Shown piece by piece: positions 1 to 10,900 of a stretch of 64,000 bases of DNA. The stretch covers positions 4,216,001 to 4,280,000 of the forward strand of contig OZ244877.1 in assembly GCA_965221145.1 (NCBI GenBank), given 5' to 3'. The translations under genes and the position numbers were made by a program. How positions within the stretch are numbered: the first letter of the stretch is position 1; each line of letters begins with the position of its first letter. This DNA comes from Bin5 sp965221145 (lineage in GTDB: Bacteria > Chloroflexota > Anaerolineae > Caldilineales > Caldilineaceae). A model generated the notes under the pieces. That model was not told where the DNA came from and did not search any database. It was given only the letters and a program-made list of their open reading frames with translations.

Positions 1-6
1 TTAGAA

Positions 7-432
7 TCAGTGGTTAGCGGCCTCCGCCATCCGGCTTGCATCGACGGAGAAGATCTCCCACACATGGCCGTCGAGGTCCTGGAAGGCACGGCCATACATC
101 CAGCCGGCGTCGGTCGCATCTCTGCATTCACTGCCGCCCGCGGCCACGGCCTTTGCCAGCGTATTGTCCACTTCAGCGCGGCAATCGACGGATAGGGCGA
201 CAACAACTTCGGCGCAGTGCGCGCTGTCGGCGATCTCCTTGCCGGGAATGAATCTTGTGAAAAACTCCTCCACCAATAGCATCGCGAACATATTCTCGCC
301 GATGATCATACAGGCGGCATGATCGCCGGTGAACTGATCGTCGAAGGTAAATCCAAGCTCGGTGAAAAAACTGACCGAGCGGCTGAGGTCGCTGACCGGC
401 AGATTCACGAAAATCCGTTTGGCCGTCTGCAT
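7..432 (-). CDS. VOC (glyoxalase/bleomycin-resistance fold) family protein
   Basis: A 141-residue protein beginning MQTAKRIFVNLPV, the usual first beta strand and helix of a vicinal-oxygen-chelate domain (LPVSDLSRSVSFFTELGF). It ends with the family's closing strand, FQDLDGHVWEIF, and its length fits a single-domain VOC protein. The reading frame stays open upstream to about 1062 only because it runs through 183-bp repeats whose length is a multiple of three. The ATG at 432 has a purine-rich GGGGAAGAG upstream and is the natural start. VOC proteins act on many substrates (dioxygenases, lyases, antibiotic-binding proteins), so no reaction is assigned. The final codons contain CAGTGGTTAG-like sequence matching the heptamer repeats seen elsewhere in the window. 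Confidence 0.85.
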   Translation of the reverse strand: MQTAKRIFVNLPVSDLSRSVSFFTELGFTFDDQFTGDHAACMIIGENMFAMLLVEEFFTRFIPGKEIADSAHCAEVVVALSVDCRAEVDNTLAKAVAAGGSECRDATDAGWMYGRAFQDLDGHVWEIFSVDASRMAEAANH

Positions 433-576
433 CGCGGCTCTCTTCCCCTTTCCTGAATGGCACAAAAATCGGGATATAGAACGAGCATGATACAGTATGT
501 GCGCTGATTTCGTAAAAAATTTCAGGCGCGGGTGAAACTGATATACCGTCTGGCGAGAGGTCGGGATTGGGGGGGG

Positions 577-1099
577 CGTTGTCTGAATCAGGATTTGCGG
601 GATTTGGGGATTTGCGGGATTGCAGGCGACGGGTCGATTCATATGCAGTGGGTCTTTTCTCGCCGACTGAAAGGGCACATCGCAACGACCAAACAAATTG
701 GGATGCGCCTCTCGCAGCGATTGGATTTGACAGGGGCGCATCCAAGATTTTTGGGCGAACGTTGTCTGAATCAGGATTTGCGGGATTTGGGGATTTGCGG
801 GATTGCAGGCGACGGGTCGATTCATATGCAGTGGGTCTTTCCTCGCCGACTGAAAGGGCACATCGCAACGACCAAACAAATTGGGATGCGCCCCTCGCAG
901 CGATTGGATTTGACAGGGGCGCATCCAAGATTTTTGGGCGAACGTTGTCTGAATCAGGATTTGCGGGATTTGGGGATTTGCGGGATTGCAGGCGACGGGT
1001 CGATTCATATGCAGTGGGTCTTTTCTCGCCGACTGAAAGGGCACATCGCAACGACCAAACAAATTGGGATGCGCCCCTCGCAGCGATTGGATTTGACAG
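577..1099. repeat. 183-bp direct tandem repeat, about 2.9 copies
   Basis: The unit starts at 578, 761 and 944, a period of exactly 183 bp; the copies differ at only a few bases (for example cctctcgc versus cccctcgc). The third copy lacks the last ~27 bp. Each unit holds a run of related direct motifs (ggatttgcgggatttgggg...). Complete units also hold an inverted pair, GGGATGCGCCCC and GGGGCGCATCC, about 21 nt apart, able to form a hairpin. Because 183 is divisible by 3, several frames on both strands remain open, producing artificial repetitive ORFs. Confidence 0.9.
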
Positions 1100-1166
1100 C
1101 CGAAACGGTTTCCTATATGATTTCAATCCCGCTGGCGGCGCGCCGCGATGCGGGCCATATAATAGC

Positions 1167-1239
<73 letters not shown>

Positions 1240-1261
1240 CTTGACATGAAATTCAGTGTCG

Positions 1262-1315
1262 GCACGATGCCGGGATTTTTGTAGAAACCTCATTTTCCCC
1301 TTTTCGGCATCGTGC
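1262..1315. repeat. 11-bp perfect inverted repeat after tRNA-Ala
   Basis: GCACGATGCCG at 1262-1272 is perfectly complementary to CGGCATCGTGC at 1305-1315, with a 32-nt spacer containing T-rich sequence. A TATAAT hexamer (1317-1322) follows directly. It could end tRNA transcription or be a binding site; there is no long U-tract. Confidence 0.6.
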
Positions 1316-1665
1316 GTATAATCAGAGTATTCGATGTTGGCGCGTAAATCCGGGCGCCTCAGTTTCATCGTCCCCCTTTCGACCAATGGCTGCGCGAATT
1401 CAGCGCCGCGCTGCGTTCTCTCCCTGTGGGAGCTTGCCCGACAGGGAGACGAAGCGTGTGTTGCGCTCCCGCCCGTCCAGGTCGGCTCTTTGCAAAGTTT
1501 TGTGCGATCCATTTGAGTTCAGGCAAGGAACGCACGAGTTCACAGGGTTCGCGGCCGGCGCTCGGCAACGGTTGCGAAAGTACGTTGCCATTGATAAACT
1601 TGTGTTTGGGTATTGCGTACGGGCAGGCCCGACCGTGCGGACGCGAGGGATGGCCCGTCATTGCA

Positions 1666-1718
1666 GCGTCGAAAAAACGCAATGCTGAAAAAGCGACAGT
1701 GCTGAAAAAGCGCAATTT
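1666..1718 (+). repeat. Three tandem 17-18-bp motifs at the giant-gene promoter
   Basis: GCGTCGAAAAAACGCAAT, GCTGAAAAAGCGACAGT and GCTGAAAAAGCGCAATTT lie head to tail and abut the TTGACA box at 1717. The phasing (one to two helical turns) and the position directly upstream of the -35 suggest regulator binding sites; this is inference. Confidence 0.45.
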
Positions 1719-1745
1719 GACATAGGGAAACCGACCTATTATGAT
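1717..1745 (+). promoter_or_regulatory. sigma70-type promoter for the giant Calx-beta gene
   Basis: TTGACA (1717-1722), a 17-bp spacer, then TATGAT (1740-1745). This is a near-consensus housekeeping promoter pointing at the CDS starting at 1983. Confidence 0.6.
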
Positions 1746-1982
1746 TGAGGTCAGTTCCCCAAATATCGGGAGTTGACAACGGAAAACGAAGCAGCTATAA
1801 GTAAAGTAAGAAATTTTGTCCGCACCTTGAGCGCCCCCGTTTGTGGGTGATGGTTCAGGGAGCGGTCTTGTTGTCGGTTAGATTGTGACCGGCGACGAAC
1901 CCGGCAGAGCCTGTGGCCGCCGCGGCATACGTCTCGACGAACTGACGACAGGTCAGACACGCACACTTGGGAGAAAACCGAA

Positions 1983-4900
1983 ATGTTTAAGAGTTGGCGC
2001 AAAGCAACGGCAGGTTCAACGGCAGGACGTATTGGCCGTGGCTTCCACAGAGTTCTCTCACGTGTCGCGCTTCCGGCGGTTCTGATTGCCGCCCTCGTCG
2101 CGACGCCGCTTCAGATTCTTACCGATCCCGCCGAGATCGCGCATGCGCAGGATCCGATCACGGTGTCGTTTGCCGAGGCGACGTACAACGTGATTGAGGG
2201 CCAAACGGTGACTGTGACCGTGGAGGTGAGCGCGGCTGCACCCACCGGCGGCTACACGATCGCCATCACGGCGTTGCAAGCGGACCAGGGGGAACGTGTC
2301 ACCAGCCTGCCGGAGTCGGTGACGATCTCATCAGGTCAAACGAGCGGTGAGCTCCGGGTTCAGGCTACCAGTAATACGGAAGCGGACGGCAATTACCCGC
2401 TGGACCTGGTGATTGACAGCACTGCGACCAATTTTCCGTCAGGGTTGACGGTGGTGACGCCGTCGATTGCGCGCGTCAATATTATTGACGACGAGTCACC
2501 GAACATCCAGTTGGGCGCGTACAGCCAGAGCGTCTTCGAGGGAACGAACTTTACCCCCAATGCCGCCGGCGATGCGGCTACCAGCACTCCAGCCATGTGG
2601 AATGTGAAGCTGACCGAGGATCCCGGAGAGGGCGTAGAGGTTACGGTTACGATCGGCAGCTCCGATTCCGGGGCGGCGACGGTCGAGTCTGCAACCCTGA
2701 CCTTTACCGGGGGCGTAGGCCAAGCCGGCAACTGGGACCAAGATCAGGTGGTCACCGTAACCGGCGAGGATGACGACGACTTCGTAGACGAGACGGTAAC
2801 GTTCACGCACTCGGCGTCGGGCGGCGACTACGGCGCGGTGGCGACTCGTGCGGTGCGGGTGTCGGTGACGGACGATGACACGCCGGAGATCATCATCAGC
2901 CCGGCGAAAATGAAGGTGCAGGAGGGCGTGACGGGCCGCTACACGGTCAAACTGAACGGGCAACCGAATGAGACGACTGTTGTGCAGATTACAGTACCGG
3001 AAGCGCAGCAGGATTTGATCAATGTGAATCGGGAGAGGATCACCTTCCGGCGGGGTGACTGGAATAGGACGCGCATCGTAGAGGTAGAGGCGCTTCAGGA
3101 CGATGACCAGTTCGATAACAGTGTAATCATCAGTCACACGGCTGAAGGAGCCGAGTTTGACGGGTTGAGCGAGAATTTCGTGGTGGTGATTGAGGATGAC
3201 GACAAGCCCGGCGTCAGGGTCAGCACGAACCGGGTGACCGTAGGCGAGGGCAATACGGTCAGCTGGCGGGTGCGGCTGAACACGGAGCCTACGGCTGACG
3301 TCACAGTAGCGGTGGCAAGCCCGGACACGGATGCGGTAACGGTAGACACCGAAGAGTTGACATTTACGACGAGCAACTGGAGCCGTGAGCAGACGGTAAC
3401 GGCGACGGCGGTGCAGGATGCCGACTTCAGCGACGAGACGGTGTCGATTACGCATGATGCGGACGGCGGCGGCTATGAGACGGTGCCGGTGCGGCCGGTG
3501 GCGGTAGTGGTGGATGACGACGAAGAGGCGTCGGTGCTGCTGTCGGTGGATGCGCTGACGGTGGCCGAGGACGGAGCGAACAGCTACGTGATCACGCTGG
3601 CTGCGCAGCCGCAGACGATGGTGACGATCGCAGTTGCGAGCAGCGATACGGATAAAGCGACGGTAGTGATTTCGGCCCAAGGTGTGTTGTCGGCGGACAA
3701 CTGGGAAACGGGTGTGACGGTTACGGTGTCGGCCCCGGATGAACAGGGCACGCCGGTCGATACGGACGACGATGAGGTAACGATCACGCATACGTCGACC
3801 CATGCCGAGTTCGCGGACCTGGAACTGAAGCTGCCGGTAACGATTGAGGATGACGACAATCCGGGCATCAAGGTAAGCAAAGGCTCGGTTACGGTATTTG
3901 AGGGCACGACCAAGGAGAGCGAGGACAACAACGCGCAGGACGCGACATGGACGGTGCAGCTGAACACGGAGCCGACGGCGGACGTGGTGGTAACGATCAG
4001 CAGTTCGGACCCGGGCGCGGCGACGGCGAGCACGGCAGAGAACACGTCGGTGATCACGTTTACTAATGACACGCTCCGCACGACGGGCGCGGTGCAATGG
4101 GACGCGGCGCAGACGATTACGGTAATGGGCGCGGCGGACGACGACATCGTGCCTGAGGAGGTAACGTTCACGCACTCGGCCGCGTCGGACGACGAGGGCT
4201 ATGACGGTGTGACGGCCGGGGTCATGGTAACGGTTACGGACGACGCCGATGCCCGCATCGAGTTGGGGGCGGTGGGCGCGCCGGACGACACAGATACGGA
4301 TAATCCGACTGCGTTCAGGCTGACGGTGTCGGAGGGCACGACCTCGAGCTACACGATGAAGCTGACGGCACAGCCGACGGAGACGACGGTGGTGTGGTTC
4401 ACGGTACAGAATGACGGGATCACGATAAATAGAGAACGGATCACCTTCCGGCGCGGCGATTGGGACAAGCCGCGCACGACATTGATCACTGCGCCCGAGG
4501 ATGATGACGACAACGTCAACGCGACGGTCTTGATTACGCATACGGCGACGGCCGGCGGCGGTTACGACGGCCAAGTCGAGGTATTGCTTGTAACGATTGA
4601 GGACAATGACAAGGCCGGCATCCAGGTGAGCCGGGCGAATATAGGAATCCAAGAGGGCGGGAGCGGGACGTTCACGGCGCGGCTGAACACGGAGCCGGAC
4701 GGTGACATTACGGTAACGGTGACGCAACCCGCGGCCAATCCTGATCCCAACGATGAGGTAACGTCCGAGCCGGCAACGTTGGAGTTCACGACGGAGAATT
4801 GGGACGACCCGCAGACGGTAACGATTGAGACGGAAGAGGATGCGGACGTCAGTGATGATACGGCGACGATCCAACTGCGGGTCAGCGATGCGCCGGCTGA

Positions 4901-7900
4901 TAGCCCGTACTTGAACATCCAACGCGACGTCGAAGTTACGGTGAATGACGACGACGAAGCGGGCTTCATGTTGAGCGAGGGGCCGTATACGGTGCGGGAG
5001 GGCGACGACTCAGCGGATGCGTTCACGATCGTGCTGACGAGCCAGCCGACGGACGATGTGCTGGTCACGTTCACGAGCAGCGATACGGACAAGGCGGACA
5101 GCCCGGCTGCGCACACTTTCAGTACTAATAACTGGAACCAGGCGCATACGGTGGCGCTCGACGTTGATGACGAGCCGGACACGCCCCCTCTGAACACGGA
5201 CGATGACAGCGTAACCATCATGATCGCGACCTCGGTCACGGACGATGAGGCGGACCCGTTCCACGGGCTGACCGGTTCGGTGGCGGTGACGATTGAGGAC
5301 GACGACAAGGCCGGCATCCAGGTTGACCCGAAAGCGGTAACGGTGTTTGAGGGCACGAGCGCGGTGAGTGACGCGCCGGGCGCGGACCCCGCCATGTGGA
5401 CGGTGCAGCTGAACACGGATCCGGGTGTGGAGGTTGTGGTAACGATCACCAGTGATGATACGAGCAGGGCGACGGCTACGCCTGGGGTGATCACGTTTAC
5501 TGCGGGCACCGGCACCTGGAACGATGCGGTAGAGGTCACGGTATCCAGTGAGACGGACGACGACATTGTGAACGATGATGTAAGGTTCAAGCACTCGGTG
5601 ACGAGCGGCGCGTATGCGGCGGCGGACGCCGAGGTCGTGGTAACGGTGGACGACAACGCCGATGCGAGGATCGTTACGGGCGGCCTGACGGCGGTGCCGG
5701 AGACGGATGGAACGCAGGAGCAACAGGACCTGCGGGAAGCGGGCATCACGCATACGATTACGGTGCCGGAAGGCGGGACGGTAAGCTACACGCTGAACCT
5801 GTCGGCGCGGCCGACGGCGACGACGGTGGTGAATTTCCCGGTGGACAGTGAGTTGATTTCGCTGAATCGGGAGAGAATCACGTTCCGGGGCGGCGACTGG
5901 CACAGGCCGCGCGCGACCGAGATTACGGCGGACACGGACCTTAATTCCCTTGACGAGACGGTGGTGATCACGCATACGGCGACTGCGGGCGGCGGCTACG
6001 CCGGTCAGATGATTGTGGTGCAGGTAACGATCGATGACACGAACAAGGCGGGCCTGCAGTTGAGCAGCACGGGCATAACGGTGGCCGAGGACGGCAGCGG
6101 GATGTTCACGGTGCGGCTGAACACGGAGCCGACGGACGCTGTTACGGTAACGCCGAGCGTCGAACCCGCTAACGATGACGTAACCTTCGCGCCGGCCACG
6201 CTGACGTTCACGGACGAGACCTGGGAAGAGCCGCAGACGGTAACGGTGAGCGCGGGGGAGGACGAAGACGCGGTCAACGACGTGACCGGGATTACGCTTA
6301 CGGTGAGCGGCGACGCCACAGGTTACGGGGACGAGCAGAACCGGACGGTGTCGGTCACGGTCGATGACAACGACAGCGCCGGCATGACAGTAAAGCCGAC
6401 GTCGGTTACGGTCAGAGAGGGCGCGCAGGACGTAGCTGCGTTCACGGTCGTGCTGACGGCGGCGCCGGAGGGCACGGTGACGGTTGCGTTCACGAGCAGT
6501 GACGACGAAAAGGTGGACGATCCGAGTAACATCACTTTCAGCGACAGTGACTGGAGCACGCCGAAGCCGGTCCAGCTCGATGTTGACAATGAGCCGGCCT
6601 CGCCGGTGGACACGGCGGATACGAGCGCAAGGATTGATATCTTGACCTCGGTCCAGAATCCTGAAACCTCCGCCGACGCGGCGTTCCACGGGTTGAAGGC
6701 TTCGGTTGCGGTAGCGATTGAGGACGACGACAAGGCCGGCATCCAGCTAAGCCGGACAACGCAGACGGTGTACGAGGGCACGACCAGGACGACCGCGGAC
6801 GGCAGCACTGACTCGATGTGGACGGTGCGGCTGAACACGGATCCGGGTGTTGAGGTTGTGGTAACGATCAGCAGTTCGGATTCGAGCAGGGCGACGGTTA
6901 CGCCTTCGGTGATCACGTTTACTGCGGGCACCGGCACCTGGGACGATGCGGTAGAGGTCACGGTATCCAGTGAGACGGACGACGACATTGTGAACGATGA
7001 TGTAAGGTTCAAGCACTCGATTACGAGCGGCGCCTATACGGCGGCGGACGTCGAGGTTGTGGTAACGGTGACGGACAGCGCGGATGCGACGATCGTCACT
7101 GACCTGACGGTGTTGGATCAGGATAATTTGACGGCTGCGCAGACGGCTGCAGGCGCCACGCATTCTATCACGGTTCCGGAGGGCGGAACGGCGAGCTTCA
7201 CGATGAACCTGTCGGCGCGGCCGACGGCGACGACGGTGGTGTCGTTCGCTGAGGACAGTGACTCGATCTCGGTGAGTCGGGAGAGAATCACGTTCCGGGG
7301 CGGCGACTGGCACAGGGCGCGCACGAGCGAGATTACGGCGGGCACGGACGCGAATACCGTCGATGAGACGGCGATCATCACGTTTACGGCGTCTGCCGGC
7401 GGCGGCTACGATGGTGAGATGATCGTGCTTGAGGTAACGGTCGATGACAGCGGCAAGTCGGGTCTGCAGTTGAACCGGACGGGCCTGACGATCGGCGAGG
7501 GCGGCAGCGGGACGTTCACGGTGCGGCTGAACACGCCGCCGGACGCGACGGTGACGGTGACGCCGAGCGAAAGTACCGATCTCGACGACGTTTCGTTCTC
7601 ACCGGCTACGCTGACGTTCACGGACGAGACCTGGGAAGAGACACAGACGATCACGGTGAGCACGGAAGAAGACGATGACGCGGTCGACGATACGACCGGG
7701 ATCGAGCTTGCGGTGAGCGGCGCCACCGGTTACGCGGCCGAGCAGAACCGGACGGTGTCGGTGACGGTGGATGACAACGACAGCGCCGGCATGACGGTGA
7801 GCGAGACGGCGGTAACGATTACGGAGGGCGCAACGCTCGCGCAGGCGTTCTCGGTGGTGCTGAAGGCAGCGCCGGTGGGTTCGGTGACCGTCAATGTGAC

Positions 7901-10900
7901 GAGCAGCGATACGGACAAGATAAACGAACCGTCTAACCTGACTTTCAGCAGCGACGACTGGAGCGTTCCGAAGTTTGTCTCGCTCCAGGCTGATGACGAA
8001 CTCGACGCTGCGAACACGGCGGATGACAGTGCAACGATCACGATCGAGACGGAGGCGACGGACGCGGCCGACACGGGGTTCAACGACCTGATGACGGCTA
8101 CTGTTCGGGTAACGATTGAGGATGACGACAAGCCTGGCATCCAGGTGAGCCGGCCGACGCAGACGGTGTTCGAGGGTACGGACGTAGTCAGCGAAGGCAG
8201 CAACACAGAGGCCGAGTGGACGGTGTCGCTGAACGAGGCGCCGGGGACGGGCGAGACGGTGGTGGTAACGATCACCACTTCGGATCCGGGCGCCGCGACG
8301 GTGGAGCCGTCGGTGATCACGTACACAGCAGGCCAAAGCGGGCCGACAACCGTCAAGGTAAGGGGTGTGGCGGACAACGATATCGAGAACGAGACGGTAA
8401 CGTTCACGCACACGTCGGATGCGAGCGGCTACGGGGGCGTGAGCGCCCAGGTCGTGGTTACGGTGACGGACGACGCGGATGCGACGATCGTCACTGACCT
8501 GACGGCGCTGGCGGAGCAGACGGCGGCGGGCGTAACGCATACGATTACGGTGCCGGAGGGCGGTACGGCGAGCTTCACGATGAACCTGTCGGCGCGGCCG
8601 ACGGCGACGACGGTGGTGTCGTTCGCTGAGGACAGTGACTCGATCTCGGTGAGTCGGGAGAGAATCACGTTCCGGGGCGGCGACTGGCACAGGGCGCGCA
8701 CGAGCGAGATTACGGCGGGCACGGACGCGAATACCGTCGATGAGACGGCGATCATCACGTTTACGGCGTCTGCCGGCGGCGGCTACGATGGTGAGATGAT
8801 CGTGCTTGAGGTAACGGTCGATGACAGCGGCAAGTCGGGTCTGCAGTTGAACCGGACGGGCCTGACGATCGGCGAGGGCGGCAGCGGGACGTTCACGGTG
8901 CGGCTGAACACGCCGCCGGACGCGACGGTGACGGTGACGCCGAGCGAAAGTACCGATCTCGACGACGTTTCGTTCTCACCGGCTACGCTGACGTTCACGG
9001 ACGAGACCTGGGAAGAGACACAGACGATCACGGTGAGCACGGAAGAAGACGATGACGCGGTCGACGATACGACCGGGATCGAGCTTGCGGTGAGCGGCGC
9101 CACCGGTTACGCGGCCGAGCAGAACCGGACGGTGTCGGTGACGGTGGATGACAACGACAGCGCCGGCATGACGGTGAGCGAGACGGCGGTAACGATTACG
9201 GAGGGCGCAACGCTCGCGCAGGCGTTCTCGGTGGTGCTGAAGGCAGCGCCGGTGGGTTCGGTGACCGTCAATGTGACGAGCAGCGATACGGACAAGATAA
9301 ACGAACCGTCTAACCTGACTTTCAGCAGCGACGACTGGAGCGTTCCGAAGTTTGTCTCGCTCCAGGCTGATGACGAACTCGACGCTGCGAACACGGCGGA
9401 TGACAGTGCAACGATCACGATCGAGACGGAGGCGACGGACGCGGCCGACACGGGGTTCAACGACCTGATGACGGCTACTGTTCGGGTAACGATTGAGGAT
9501 GACGACAAGCCTGGCATCCAGGTGAGCCGGCCGACGCAGACGGTGTTCGAGGGTACGGACGTAGTCAGCGAAGGCAGCAACACAGAGGCCGAGTGGACGG
9601 TGTCGCTGAACGAGGCGCCGGGGACGGGCGAGACGGTGGTGGTAACGATCACCACTTCGGATCCGGGCGCCGCGACGGTGGAGCCGTCGGTGATCACGTA
9701 CACAGCAGGCCAAAGCGGGCCGACAACCGTCAAGGTAAGGGGTGTGGCGGACAACGATATCGAGAACGAGACGGTAACGTTCACGCACACGTCGGATGCG
9801 AGCGGCTACGGGGGCGTGAGCGCCCAGGTCGTGGTTACGGTGACGGACGACGCGGATGCGACGATCGTGGTCGGCGGCCTGACGGAAGTGCCTGAGAATG
9901 ACCGGACTGGTGACCTGGAGGGCGTCACGCATACGATCACGGTGCCGGAGGGCGGAACTGTAAGCTACACGATGAATCTGTCGGCGCGGCCGTCGGCGAC
10001 GACGGTGGTGTCGTTCGCTGAGGACAGTGACTTGATCTCGGTGAGTCGGGAGAGAATCACGTTCCGGGGCGGCGACTGGAGTAAGGTGCGCACGAACGTG
10101 ATTACGGCTGGGGAAGACGATGATTCGATGGACAACACGGCCGTGATCAGGCATACGGCTTCTGCCGGCGGCGGTTACGACGGCGAGATGGTTGTGTTGC
10201 AGGTAACGGTTGACGACAACGACAAGGCGGGCATCCTGCTGAGCACGTCGAGCCTGACGATCGATGAGGAAGGCGAAGGGACGTTCACGGCGCGGCTGCA
10301 GACTGAGCCGACGGGCAACGTTACGCTGGCGCTGACCCAGCCGACAGACGCCAACGCTGACGTAACGACCGATCCAGAGATGCTGACGTTCACCGCGGAC
10401 AACTGGGATGATACCCAGACGGTAACGGTCAAGGCGGCGGATGACGACGACGTGGCGAACGATACAGCGACGATTGATGTTCGCGTCACCGCCAGCGATG
10501 ACACACAATATATCACCACTGCTGGAACAACAGCCCGGACGGTTGCGGTAACGGTTACGGACAACGACAGCGCGGGCCTGGTGCTGAGCGCGCCGTCGGC
10601 GTCGGTGAGCGAGGATGCCAGCAGCACGGTGGTGTTCACGGTGAAGCTGGCGGGTGCGCCTCCGCAGAATGACGACGTTACGATTACGATTACGACGGAC
10701 CCGGCCACGCTGACAAATGTCGCGACGGTCACTCCCAATCAGTTGACCTTCACCTCGGCCAACTGGGAGATGGCGCAGGAAGTCAGTGTCAATCCGGACA
10801 CGGACACCGACAGCGACGATGAGAGCTTCACGATCAAGCTGGCGGCTTCGGGCGGCGGCTACGACCACGAGGCTTCGGTGGCGGTTACGATCAGTGACGT

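Larger units (their letters stand above)
1240..1982. other. 743-bp non-coding region upstream of the giant gene
   Basis: No convincing gene; the overlapping ORFs here lack domain-like sequence and mutually conflict. It holds an 11-bp inverted repeat (1262-1315), a short stem-loop TCTCCCTGT/ACAGGGAGA (1419-1449), three tandem 17-18-bp motifs (1666-1718) and a sigma70-like promoter (1717-1745). The promoter leaves a leader of roughly 230 nt before the giant gene. Confidence 0.6.

Noticed and set aside
7..1062. 351-residue extension of the VOC protein
   Set aside because: The extra 210 residues are translation of the 183-bp repeats; the VOC domain itself starts at 432.
577..1099. CRISPR array
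   Set aside because: The unit is 183 bp with no unique spacers and no cas genes nearby.
2496..4922. 808-residue ORF on the minus strand inside the giant gene
   Set aside because: Arg/His-rich translation without domains; an antisense shadow of the GAC/GTG-rich Calx-beta repeats. The sense frame carries the signal peptide and domain motifs.
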